64,000 bases of DNA, from contig SJOL01005821.1 in NCBI GenBank assembly GCA_004794785.1, positions 328,748 to 392,747 on the forward strand. The letters run 5' to 3'. A program made the position numbers and the translations under genes. Under the pieces are notes generated by a model that saw only the letters and a program-made list of their open reading frames with translations, made no database searches and was not told the origin of the DNA. Position 1 is the stretch's first letter. Each line of letters opens with the position of its first letter. This DNA comes from Opisthorchis felineus (taxonomy: Eukaryota; Platyhelminthes; Trematoda; Opisthorchiida; Opisthorchiidae). This document shows positions 21,311 through 32,014 of this stretch, one piece after another.

Positions 21311-24300
21311 ACTGGCCACAAACTTTATGGAAGGATATGTCTTGACGGCATTCATATACTGATCGAAAGCACAGAAAATCCGGAATAAATACTGAAAACC
21401 ACTTTTAGGGTTTATCTGCATGTATCACGTCCAGTCTGAAGCACTTCGTCGAATTTGCTCAGCGACATACTACTGCTTTCAATTCAGCGTCTGTTTTGAA
21501 GACGAAAATCATCCCGTTGCGTCCAGTGTTGATGGGATTCTGTAAAGTACGAGATTGATCGCATTAAACTTTCGAGGGATGTTTACACAGTTCGAAAAAT
21601 CCCCCCAAAACACGTTAACTGCAATAATAACACCATTTAAATAAACCAAAAATATGGATAGGCGTCATGCAAGCGGATGATACAAATTGGGCAATTATCC
21701 CTTCTGTAGTATTTATCCAAGAGAGGGTAACTCGCCGAAACGCCCACCGTTGGCTGGACTTTTGGATATTGTTGACACCTCTCTCTCAGTGGAGCGCCAC
21801 TTGTAGAAAACGTTCCACTGTTTGGTTGTTTCAACTAGTCTCTCATTTGGTAAGCAGTCCCCTTCAGTAAATCTCAAAAAAGGCCTTTTTCGAAAGGAAC
21901 TGGTGGCAAGCAGTTCTAATCGAGGTTTCACAACCGTGTCCTACTGTTCAACCACCAAGGAAAGAAGGCGAAGTTTTTTTCATTAATCGCATCTCCCCGT
22001 TTTAAGATAGATGTATATGAGTGAGAAGATCTGCTTGTTGATCCCCGATTGGCCCAATGAATGCAGAAAACCAGTGCTGTCAGGGAAGATTATGGGAATT
22101 CAACCTGTATGGATAGCTCCTGATTTATCCGTTGACCTAGGCATTCCGACTGTCAGTGTTCTACCACCAGTCGGGATGATGTCATCAGTACGTTCCTGTG
22201 TACCGGAGTGGTGTGATGCGGCTCGTAAGTGGATGGGACTGACTGTAAGACCGCTTGGGGCGGGCGATTTTATTGACTGGTTGGTTGACCTTGAAACCCC
22301 CAAATGTCCTCAACTCCGTTGTCGGCGTCCTCCTTTTTATATAGATTTTGTATGAATGTTACAGTAAGACATTCAAATCACAAGATACACGTAGCTGAAT
22401 CGGTGTATCGTAGGAGTCATGTAGGCACAGCTGAGGCGGACGGTAGAGCATGCGACCACAGAGTTAAAGCGTAGCTCCGAAGACAAAAGTCGGACGAAAA
22501 ATCTGTCTTTGAACGCCTCCATCTAATAGAGTACTTCTAACAAGCAGTCGCCTGATGAGCAGTTTGGGACAGCTTCGCTTGATATCGGGCTCGGACTTTA
22601 TGCACTAGTTTTCTTGGCTACGCCTGACTGATAAGAAGCAGAATTGCTGTGTACTTTCAAGACAAGATTCAAGCAGGTGCAAAAATTTCTGTTGACTTAC
22701 TTGGCTTACAACAACAACCTTCTAAGTAGTGTGTTGCGTTTGGATGATTGGTGTCCCTTAGTTTCCCCATCCAGTTCACGCTTTCTTGTCTCTTATCTCT
22801 GTTTCTCAGTGACTGAAAACATGGGGAATTTGCACCTCAGATTTTGCATCGACCGGTAAGATAGATTAACCGGAAGTGCTCTGATGTGTGCACCAAAAAC
22901 ACAGAAATAATGCGACTTTTGAACAGAGGACTTGGTGTTACACGTTCCAGCCAGTTGTGTATCTTGTTCAATCACTTGGTCATTCTCTGTTTCTATGCCC
23001 GGAAATTTTAGAATCCTGATACAGAAAGTCATATTAACTTTAGAGGCAATGTATCTTAGCCTGGAATTTGACCACTTAGTGGATCATGGGTTATTATAGC
23101 GGACTGTGTTAAACCTGTGTATACACCCATGCATGCGGAATCCCGAAACAACAGATGATAGTTTGGATGTCGAACGTGGAATCCCTAAGGGTGAAAGGTG
23201 AGGCTATCGGTGCACAAGTATAATTCGGCAATCCGCAAGAAAGGCGGTTTTTGAAATACCGACCAGATTACTCTAGGTATACAATAAGGTTGAAACTAAA
23301 CTTTCTGCATAAGGCTAGTCCTTGTTTGACGTCCTGATTTTCAAGGTGTATCAATTTGATCTCGCCGGCGGAAATCATTGTCTTTTGATGTGAAAAATAG
23401 AACCGCATACGAAGAAACAACAGATTTTTAACCTGCACCGGTTCAGTTGACTGACCACTGAAGTGTGCGTATGTATACAGCCATTGAGGTGCTTGGGCAA
23501 ACAATGTCCCATCAGGTGACTTGTTGTTGTATCCATCCATCTGACCACTTTCGACTAGGTGTGCCTGCCTGTTTTACATATGCCTCGAGCGGGTTTGACG
23601 AGGCCTGGCCCCGGTTACCAACACGAACAGATGGTTCCGACCTGGTCGACCCCTGCCGAGGCATCAACATCAGCATCTCACGAAAGTTGGACGGTGGCTG
23701 TTTCAAAATGCGGTAACCATGTGTTGTCCAAACACGCTCTTACACATAGAGGCGAGAAAAAACGTCCCTTCCATGTCTGGTAACTCAGCGGTTGTCTCTA
23801 CACTTCGACCGTCAACCGTAATTCATCCATGGGAGTGAACCAGTGGACACATGTGTGCACCAGCACGCACACAAACCTAAGTTTTTAAGGCAGTAAGCCA
23901 AGGTGCGCTGGTCAATCATCCGTCTCCCACCTCCCACCTCCGTATTATTCTCTACTCCCTAATTGTGGTCCAGTATGATGATGACGTGACAAAAATGACC
24001 TTCAGCTTGTTATTCAATTATGTGCACAAGACGTGACGGGCCGATTCCGAACGTGACTGTGGCAATAGACAGCAGGTTGTACTGGACACCCGACGACCGC
24101 CGTGGTTGAAGAATCCTCAAACGACGCCGCTGTCAATCTGGCCAATGGATCTTTCGCTCCAAGTCACATATACGCATCTAGCCGAACTTCCCTGGACGGC
24201 AGAGGATACACTGTCGGCTACTCGCGCCAATTAGATTAGCTAACCGATCCAGACACAGCCCGGCTAGAAACATCACAACAGGAATTATCGGGAATCATTA

Positions 24301-24445
24301 TCGGTTGACGTTGCAATACTGACAGATCTGAATGGTAAAAATCTTGGTTAAAATTTGGAAAACTGAGATGGCTTTCTCCTCTCAGAAAAGAAACAAACAA
24401 CAAATACTATTCTTCTGTGTGACGAATTCCTCCTAAATAGGATTT
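21311..24445. other. Unassigned stretch, no supported gene
   Basis: Several frames of 65-114 codons (for example plus 22011-22355 with minus 22100-22303 opposite) lack clear splice borders and motifs. No repeat family recognised. Confidence 0.35.
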
Positions 24446-24449
24446 AGTC

Positions 24450-24755
24450 TTGACGTAACACACTACTCATAACCATTCGACAGCCAACGACCGGTTTCGC
24501 CCTTCAAGTAGAACATAAGGTTGAGGGAAATTCGGGGACTACGCCTTCCTGATGAACCCCAAGAAGGGCGAAACCTGTGTTGGGCTGTCTAAGAATTTTC
24601 AGGAGCTTTGTGAGCAGTGCATTACGTTTATATTTCGGTACCAATGTGTCATACCATCTGAAACATGAGGTGGCCTGGAGCGGCACATTCAGTCGAAGGA
24701 CATCATAACCAAGAGATTCAGTCGGGTCTCCCACAAAAAGGAAGTTAGTATGCCA
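24450..24755. repeat. Head-to-head hammerhead element pair
   Basis: Truncated minus-type start (24452-24508, ending CGGTTTCGCCCTTC) fused to a nearly full plus-type unit (24508-24755). The plus hammerhead (about 24531-24593) keeps CTGATGA, paired stem II and GAAA, but the cleavage segment reads CCTGTGT instead of CCGGTCGT, so the GTC site is lost. Confidence 0.8.
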
Positions 24756-25061
24756 AGGATTTGGTCTTCCTGACCATGAACAAACCCAAAACCTAAATCA
24801 TGGGTAACCCTTTTCAACACTGGATCATTTTTTGGAAAGCCTTTATTTTATTGGTCTTGCATGTGCTCAATTTTTAAAATGAATTAATTGCCAGCGGTAT
24901 TGCTTACAGCTGAGACGGTCAGTCCTCTCAATCCCTACTGCAAATTTTTTCTACTTCGTATCGGTTATCTGCAACCTGGACTGATGGATCTACGTAATTT
25001 GAAGTTTACCAAACTGTTTCTGTTGTTGTATTGTTCACCTTCTACTAAAAATATATCCTTG

Positions 25062-25185
25062 TTCAGACGTAATACACTACTCATAAGGTTGCTGAAAATT
25101 CTTTGTACATCATAAATGAGAGATTCAGTTGGGTTCCAGGTGAGCCTCCCGTGACAAACAAATTGGTATGCAGATGGGTGAATAA
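25062..25185. repeat. Short fused hammerhead element fragment
   Basis: CAGACGTAATACACTACTC and GGTTGCTGAAAATTC (minus-type end) joined directly to ACATCATAAATGAGAGATTC, GGGTTCCAGGTGAGCCTCCC (plus-type). The core is missing. Confidence 0.7.
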
Positions 25186-25213
25186 TATCTTTGTTCGATA
25201 TTTCACATCTTGT

Positions 25214-25347
25214 CTACTGGGTAGCACTCAATGTCATCTGTTCGACCAGTTCAACCTCTGCCGTTGAACAGAATGGTGGTGATTTGTTATCGGTAACGGC
25301 ACCCGAAGAACCTGAACTAGGAGTTTTATGACCCCACTGGTTTTTTT
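25214..25347 (-). CDS. Candidate terminal exon, unknown protein
   Basis: Minus strand; acceptor TACTTTTGTTATGCTTAG precedes 43 codons (KNQWGHKTPSSGSSG at the start, EVELVEQMTLSATQ at the end) and a TAG at plus 25214-25216. The frame also continues upstream of the acceptor, so the border is not proven. No polyadenylation signal recognised before the adjoining repeat. Function unknown. Confidence 0.25.
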
Positions 25348-26436
25348 CTAAGCATAACAAAAGTACAGCGCACTTTTGGTTGGGGTTCCCCGCCAAACGC
25401 GTGTGAAGAGAACTAGGCCAAGCACGTGTCTTCTCCACTTTGTATGTTCATCGCTGAATGGAACCTACCGCAGGCTTTGCGGTCCTGTCTGAGGTTTACA
25501 GTTCTAATTGTCCGGTCGGATGACTGTATTCCTATCTCCAGAATACGACTAATCAATAATAAGCAATGTTTTCGCAATTCACTATTTCATCTGACATCCG
25601 CCCTAAAGGGAATAGTCTAGTGTGAAAGAGTTTGGCCAGGAGATATGGTTCTCTCAGGCACGGTATTAAATCACCAGTGTTATCCCGTGGTCCCAATGAT
25701 GACGATCGTGATGGCGGGCACGGATTTCAACCTCATTGTTTTTTGACCGCAAACAAAACGGGTGTCTCCCAACTGTTATGCATCACCTTACAGATAATTG
25801 CTGACCACTTTAAATATCTTCCTTGAAAACGTAACTAACGAGGACGGATCAGTAAAAACACCATCCACACCCCCAGTGCTACGAATTATCGCAAATTCTT
25901 TAGAGATCCTGCACACCAGCATTGTTGATGTTGCATTAGGAGTAACCCGTACGGCATTCTGTTGGAAAGCTAAAATGACAGTACCATTTGATAGCTTTCA
26001 CACAACACTATGGGACCAAAATTACTGATCAAAGAAAGTTTGCACAAAGTTCAAAGTTACGAACTCACATTTCCGAAGAAGGATAATCACGATCGAGGCT
26101 GAACTATTCACAAAACAGGATTAGCAAAAGACACTCTCGTACAGACGGAAGACAGAAGTTTTCTGATTATGGCAACTTGTTTTTCCCACGTACCTTGCTT
26201 CCATTATTGGAATTTTAGCTCCGTTAGCGACCGAATAGGAACAACGCCAAGGATTAAGCTAACAAAATTTAAATAAAGACGCTGTTTAACCCCAAGGATT
26301 ACCGTTCAGCTCAGTGTGAAATGGTATCTCTTAAGCAGACCAGGACCAAAACGATTCATCTGATAATCGTCCCCCTCTGGAGGAGTCACCTGGTTGGAGT
26401 GGCCTCTCCTTCGGGGGTCCTGATATGCAAACATAA

Positions 26437-26616
26437 CTACACTACAGCATCTAAGAGTGGTCGTTCAAAATAGACTTTTCTAAAGTTGATTACTCTGTAG
26501 ATTTCGGGTGAATTATCCCTACGGATGTATTGCCCTTCCAGCTTCATAGACAGTAAGTGAATGATTTCAGGGACAGTACCGGATGATACAACGTTCATTC
26601 TGCAAATGAAACCACC
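26437..26616 (-). CDS. Candidate exon, unknown protein
   Basis: Minus strand; acceptor GGTTTTGGCACAG (cag = plus 26617-26619) opens 59 codons in phase 0: GGFICRMNVVSSGTVPEI at the start, PEIYRVINFRKVYFERP near the end, TAG at 26437. A weak donor (GTAGTG) lies just before the stop. The balanced hydrophobic/charged composition looks more protein-like than neighbouring frames, but no family is recognised. Confidence 0.3.
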   Translation of the reverse strand, partial: GGFICRMNVVSSGTVPEIIHLLSMKLEGQYIRRDNSPEIYRVINFRKVYFERPLLDAVV

Positions 26617-26689
26617 CTGTGCCAAAACCATCAGCAACACTGGGTAGTTGTTTCACTGTTTTCAGGAATCAACAAAAATGCGAACTTCA

Positions 26690-26745
26690 AGAGTGATTCG
26701 AACGCGCAACCTTCCGGTTAATAGTTGTAAAATCCTGTACAGTTC
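26690..26745 (-). repeat. SINE head fragment
   Basis: On the minus strand, TTAACCGGAAGGTTGCGCG and TTCGAATCACTC correspond to the ACCGGAAGGT...GGTTCGAA segment (anticodon side and B box) of the SINE found at 17.7, 27.4, 38.1 and 44.7 kb. The rest of the element is missing. Confidence 0.45.
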
Positions 26746-27356
26746 CCCCAGCTTTCTTTAACTCAACTTGCAGCATGAACTTTCGACTGAAATTTTCGAA
26801 CCCATCACTACTGACAAACCATAGACAATCCTCTCACAAAAAGAAAAGAACCGCATGGGCCTTAATTCCAAATTCATCACTCGAGGCGCTAGTTGACAGT
26901 GGTTCACGTGATGCGGACTGTGTGGCTGAAGGCGCTACGACCTACCCAATCACAACTTACGCCACAGCTTATCAGTCATTTGTGGTCAAATGACAGTACT
27001 CAGCTGCAACCAGAAAATCTCCGGTTCCAGCCTGTCTGGAGATACGGGAGCCGCACATTTCTTACCATTCCGAATAATGTCGAATCAGCTGTGCAGCGCA
27101 CTTCGGCATAGATTGACTTCATTTGAAGGACAAAATTTCGACTGGACTTTAAAAATCTTCCCACTACCTACAAACTGAAGTAATAGGTATTGTGCACTGA
27201 TCTGATCGTTAGTGATGACGGTCACTGTGCTAACTGAGGTTAAAACGTGCTCAGTCGGCTGTTCGGAATTTAAATAATCTGCCTCTGCACCTAGATTTTA
27301 CTGTGGGTATTCCTGTAATTTGTTTGCATGTAGACGGCTTTTTTGACCTCGAGAAA

Positions 27357-27560
27357 GCTCGAGATAGTTCAGTGGTTAAGGGGTCAAATTACTGACCGGA
27401 AGGTGCGTGGTTCAAAACCAACATCCGCATCTCGACTGCTCTTGTCTAGGCTTGGGCAACATGGCAGTATCTCAACCCTCGTGTTTCCTTCGGGTGGCAT
27501 GGCAGCTAGACACTGGAAGGGGTTACATCCAGAAGATTGTTGCTTCGTTTTTTTCTGACA
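27357..27560 (+). mobile_element. tRNA-derived SINE
   Basis: Plus-strand copy. A box TAGTTCAGTGGT at 27365-27376 and B box GGTTCAAAACC at 27409-27419, spaced as in tRNA genes. The SINE body follows (CATCTCGACTGCTC, CTAGGCTTGGGCAACATGG, CCTTCGGGTGGCATGGCAGC). Its tail is GAAG...TTGCTTCGTTTTTTTC. The 71-codon frame over it is the usual SINE pseudo-translation, not a gene. Confidence 0.85.
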
Positions 27561-27949
27561 ATTCGTGAAGAATGCCCAAACACATTTAATGACGAAGAAT
27601 TTGCTACTTTACCGACTGCATTCTGATTCAGGAAACAATGCGAATCCTGTTGATTTGAAGCTCTCCCCCCATTTTGTACTTTCGAAGTCAAAAGCTGAGA
27701 AAACTGTGCGAAGTTGCATTGGTGAAAATCCGAAGGATAGTAATCAGAACGCGGAAAAAACAGCTCCACTGAAGACCCAGACTGAGTGTCACCATGCACA
27801 ATAACGCCGCCTGCACATATACGCAACAAAACCACTAGCCAAAGATAACTTGCAATTGGGGAGCACAGTGATAAATCACTTTTTAAAGAAGACCATTCCT
27901 TTGTCCGTCGAGCTGTGGATGACTGCCGAAAAGAAATCGGAATGTTTTC

Positions 27950-30740
27950 ATAAAGGAAACTACTCACAAGGTTGCTGAAAACTCTTCGACAGCCCATGAC
28001 CGGTTTCACCCTTCTTGGGGCTCATCAGGTAGGCGCAGTCCCCGAGTTTCCGTCAACCTTATGTTCTACTTGAACCCAAATTGGACTGATTTCGACAAAT
28101 ACACTCATTTGCAAATCAATTTGGTTTTCACGGGAGACTCAAGTGAGTCTCTCGTTTATGATGTTCTTCAACTGAATGTGCTGCACACAGGCCGCCTCAT
28201 GTCTCAGTTGGTACGATATTCGAGATATCGCAGTATATTTTCATGAAGGAAACTACTCACAAGGTTGCTGAAAACTCTTCGACAGCCCACGACCGGTTTC
28301 GCCCTTCTTGGGGCTCATCAGGTAGGCGCAGTCCCCGAGTTTCCGTCAACCTTATGTTCTACTTGAACCCAAATTGGACTGATTTCGACAAATACACTCA
28401 TTTGCAAATCAATTTGGTTTTCACGGGAGACTCAAGTGAGTCTCTCGTTTATGATGTTCTTCAACTGAATGTGCTGCACACAGGCCGCCTCATGTTTCAG
28501 TTGGTACGATATTCGAGATATCGCAGTATATTTTCATGAAGGAAACTACTCACAAGGTTGCTGAAAACTCTTCGACAGCCCACGACCGGTTTCGCCCTTC
28601 TTGGGGCTCATCAGGTAGGCGCAGTCCCCGAGTTTCCGTCAACCTTATGTTCTACTTGAACCCAAATTGGACTGATTTCGACAAATACACTCATTTGCAA
28701 ATCAATTTGGTTTTCACGGGAGACTCAAGTGAGTCTCTCGTTTATGATGTTCTTCAACTGAATGTGCTGCACACAGGCCGCCTCATGTTTCAGTTGGTAC
28801 GATATTCGAGATATCGCAGTATATTTTCATGAAGGAAACTACTCACAAGGTTGCTGAAAACTCTTCGACAGCCCACGACCGGTTTCGCCCTTCTTGGGGC
28901 TCATCAGGTAGGCGCAGTCCCCGAGTTTCCGTCAACCTTATGTTCTACTTGAACCCAAATTGGACTGATTTCGACAAATACACTCATTTGCAAATCAATT
29001 TGGTTTTCACGGGAGACTCAAGTGAGTCTCTCGTTTATGATGTTCTTCAACTGAATGTGCTGCACACAGGCCGCCTCATGTTTCAGTTGGTACGATATTC
29101 GAGATATCGCAGTATATTTTCATGAAGGAAACTACTCACAAGGTTGCTGAAAACTCTTCGACAGCCCACGACCGGTTTCGCCCTTCTTGGGGCTCATCAG
29201 GTAGGCGCAGTCCCCGAGTTTCCGTCAACCTTATGTTCTACTTGAACCCAAATTGGACTGATTTCGACAAATACACTCATTTGCAAATCAATTTGGTTTT
29301 CACGGGAGACTCAAGTGAGTCTCTCGTTTATGATGTTCTTCAACTGAATGTGCTGCACACAGGCCGCCTCATGTTTCAGTTGGTACGATATTCGAGATAT
29401 CGCAGTATATTTTCATGAAGGAAACTACTCACAAGGTTGCTGAAAACTCTTCGACAGCCCACGACCGGTTTCGCCCTTCTTGGGGCTCATCAGGTAGGCG
29501 CAGTCCCCGAGTTTCCGTCAACCTTATGTTCTACTTGAACCCAAATTGGACTGATTTCGACAAATACACTCATTTGCAAATCAATTTGGTTTTCACGGGA
29601 GACTCAAGTGAGTCTCTCGTTTATGATGTTCTTCAACTGAATGTGCTGCACACAGGCCGCCTCATGTTTCAGTTGGTACGATATTCGAGATATCGCAGTA
29701 TATTTTCATGAAGGAAACTACTCACAAGGTTGCTGAAAACTCTTCGACAGCCCACGACCGGTTTCGCCCTTCTTGGGGCTCATCAGGTAGGCGCAGTCCC
29801 CGAGTTTCCGTCAACCTTATGTTCTACTTGAACCCAAATTGGACTGATTTCGACAAATACACTCATTTGCAAATCAATTTGGTTTTCACGGGAGACTCAA
29901 GTGAGTCTCTCGTTTATGATGTTCTTCAACTGAATGTGCTGCACACAGGCCGCCTCATGTTTCAGTTGGTACGATATTCGAGATATCGCAGTATATTTTC
30001 ATGAAGGAAACTACTCACAAGGTTGCTGAAAACTCTTCGACAGCCCACGACCGGTTTCGCCCTTCTTGGGGCTCATCAGGTAGGCGCAGTCCCCGAGTTT
30101 CCGTCAACCTTATGTTCTACTTGAACCCAAATTGGACTGATTTCGACAAATACACTCATTTGCAAATCAATTTGGTTTTCACGGGAGACTCAAGTGAGTC
30201 TCTCGTTTATGATGTTCTTCAACTGAATGTGCTGCACACAGGCCGCCTCATGTTTCAGTTGGTACGATATTCGAGATATCGCAGTATATTTTCATGAAGG
30301 AAACTACTCACAAGGTTGCTGAAAACTCTTCGACAGCCCACGACCGGTTTCGCCCTTCTTGGGGCTCATCAGGTAGGCGCAGTCCCCGAGTTTCCGTCAA
30401 CCTTATGTTCTACTTGAACCCAAATTGGACTGATTTCGACAAATACACTCATTTGCAAATCAATTTGGTTTTCACGGGAGACTCAAGTGAGTCTCTCGTT
30501 TATGATGTTCTTCAACTGAATGTGCTGCACACAGGCCGCCTCATGTTTCAGTTGGTACGATATTCGAGATATCGCAGTATATTTTCATGAAGGAAACTAC
30601 TCACAAGGTTGCTGAAAACTCTTCGACAGCCCATGACCGGTTTCATCCTTCTTGGGGCTCATCAGGTAGGCGCAGTCCCCGAGCTTCCGTCAAGCTTATG
30701 TTCTACTTGAACCCGAATTGGACTGATTTCGACAAGTACA
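27950..30740 (-). repeat. Tandem array of the 293-bp hammerhead unit (retrozyme-like), ~9.5 copies
   Basis: Units start at 27950, 28243, 28536, 28829, 29122, 29415, 29708, 30001, 30294 and 30587; the period is exactly 293. Units 2-9 look identical (their chance translations are the same), while unit 1 and the partial unit 10 carry substitutions. Each unit has a type I hammerhead on the minus strand followed by ~228 bases of spacer. Tandem ribozyme units of 170-400 bp are the hallmark of metazoan retrozymes, whose RNA self-cleaves to unit length and circularises. On the plus strand each unit opens a 98-codon frame overlapping the next by ATGA. That is a consequence of the repeat, not an operon. 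A satellite expansion of a dead element is the alternative. Confidence 0.9.
28275..28339 (-). ncRNA. Type I hammerhead ribozyme (representative of array units 2-9)
   Basis: Minus-strand order: CTC and GAC (outer stem I), GCCTAC (inner stem I), CTGATGA (28315-28321), stem II GCCC/GGGC closed by CAAGAA (28301-28314), GAAA (28297-28300), stem III ACCGGT, cleavage after the C of GTC (between plus 28291 and 28290). The 3' stem I strand is GTGGGC, GTC, GAG. Inner stem I pairs 6 bp (one G-U). The TGC/T internal loop faces loop II, as in natural fast hammerheads. Stem III is only the palindrome ACCGGT with no loop, so folding probably needs two units or RNA dimers. Same structure at +293n in units 3-9. 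Units 1 and 10 lose the first stem I pair and have G-U at the stem II base. Confidence 0.85.
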
Positions 30741-30960
30741 CCCGGTCGTGGGCTGCCGAAGAGTTTTCAGCAACATTGTGAGTAGTTTCCTTTATTAAAA
30801 TATACTGCGATATCTAGAACATCGTGCCAGCTGAAACATAAGGCGGTTGTGTGCAGCACATTCAGCTGAAGAATGCCATAAACGAGAGATTCAGTTGAAT
30901 CTCTCGTGAAAAACAAACTGATTTTCAAATGAGTGTATTTGTCGAAATCGGGATGTATTC
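30735..30960 (+). repeat. Hammerhead element, plus orientation, starting at the ribozyme cleavage region
   Basis: After the array breaks off in GACAAGTACAC, the sequence resumes as CCGGTCGTGGGCTGCCGAAG. This is the plus strand of the element, beginning 6 bases before the hammerhead cleavage point and lacking CTGATGA and stem II. It continues through TACTGCGATATCTAGAAC, CATAAGGCGG and AACGAGAGATTCAG to GAGTGTATTTGTCG. It sits upstream of the Penelope remnant on the same strand. Confidence 0.75.
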
Positions 30961-31233
30961 GTAGGGTATTGGACATGTGTGAGGATACATCCAATTTTAG
31001 GGACAAACCCACAAATTGTTGAAGGGAACTCCAAGGAGATAGCCAACTCCTGGATCCGTCATCCAAGTAGTAATGTATAAACGAACCAAACCGAAACTCT
31101 GCATTTTCTAGGTGAACAATATTCTCTTTGTTATGAAACGAGATACAGTACACTATGCATATGAATCGCCCGTCACGACATTTGAAAATGTTGTGTTTAC
31201 AACGGAAAATTAACAGAATGACCGAATAACAGT

Positions 31234-31740
31234 TTGGACGCATGGGTGAGCAGATGGAACTCTTCAAGTGTGTGTGTGCAATGGAAGAAGCCCGAGCATA
31301 TACTGCGTTATCCCAGCAAGCCTCCTTTGAACCACAAGAAAAGATGCATTCCAACTCCGTTCAGGAGAGTGAAGACGCAATGCAATAAAGTAGAGCTTAG
31401 ACAGGAAGAAAATTTCCTTGAAAGTAACCTTGAAATTTTATTGGAATAAACTTGAAAAAAGGCGCTCCGACAGCAACAGGAAAACCAAAGCCAATCACTA
31501 ATCTTCCACAAACAAGCCGCTGTTGAGGAATGTGATTTCGAGGCTGGAGAATAAGATTGACGAAGGCACACGAAATAAAGCAGTGTACCGTATCACTGCC
31601 GGATTGCGACAACTTTTACACTGGAGAAATTGAAAGACAACATTTCACAGGGTTTAAGGAACACAATGCAGCTATCGAAAGACCCGACCCATTGTCTTTT
31701 ATTTTCTCAATTGAAAATCAAGAAGGAGACAAATTGTGAT
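31234..31740 (+). pseudogene. Penelope-like retroelement remnant: thumb region and GIY-YIG endonuclease
   Basis: Penelope-like elements encode a reverse transcriptase with a C-terminal GIY-YIG nuclease. The first frame here ends with FRRVKTQCNKVELRQEENFL (about 31363-31420), similar to the segment between reverse transcriptase and nuclease. After frame changes, AVYRI at about 31578-31593 matches the GIY-type strand. In another frame PDCDNFYTGEIER (31599-31637) matches C-D-x2-Y-I-G-E-T-G-R. KEHNAAIERPDPLS follows, as in the family. YIG has become YTG, and the position before KEH that usually holds an arginine is glycine. The polymerase core is absent. The piece is a dead 3' part of a plus-strand element, flanked by same-strand hammerhead elements, which in this class form the terminal repeats. 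Confidence 0.65.
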
Positions 31741-31771
31741 CTAGAAAAAGTGGAGATCATGGCACACCGAA

Positions 31772-31821
31772 GCAAATAATAATATTAATTATAATAATAA
31801 TATATAGTAATAATAAAACAG
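31772..31821. repeat. AT-rich (TAA)n-type microsatellite
   Basis: Imperfect run of TAA/AAT words (AATAATAATATTAATTATAA and on to AGTAATAATAAAAC). It follows the Penelope remnant by about 30 bases and could be the element's degenerate tail. Confidence 0.8.
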
Positions 31822-32014
31822 TAAACAATGGCGATCCAGAGTAAATGTATCGGGGTTTGAGTTAATTTGGCTTTCATTGATGCTTTAGGACCAGGTAATG
31901 CGAAGTAAACAAATCTTACTCTATCTTTCTGGTTGAACGTCCTTGAAGACTACCACCGGGCCATAGACTTTTCGTGCACGATGACCTGAAAATCTACAGC
32001 AAAATTTCCAGGGG

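Noticed and set aside
22011..22355. 114-codon plus frame with an open minus frame opposite
   Set aside because: Neither strand has convincing acceptor and donor sites, and no family is recognised.
26990..27178. SFEGQNFDW segment as a second Penelope remnant
   Set aside because: Only about nine residues resemble a Penelope C-terminal motif; the surroundings show no other block.
27343..27558. 71-codon protein frame (and similar ones at 17.7, 38.0 and 44.6 kb)
   Set aside because: They are pseudo-translations of the SINE.
27950..30740. CRISPR-like array
   Set aside because: There are no short repeats separated by unique spacers; the whole 293-bp unit is repeated, and the surroundings are eukaryotic.
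28243..30781. Nine consecutive plus-strand 98-codon ORFs as a gene cluster
   Set aside because: They are one repeat unit read again and again; the ATGA overlaps follow from the 293-base period. The conserved feature of the unit is the minus-strand ribozyme.
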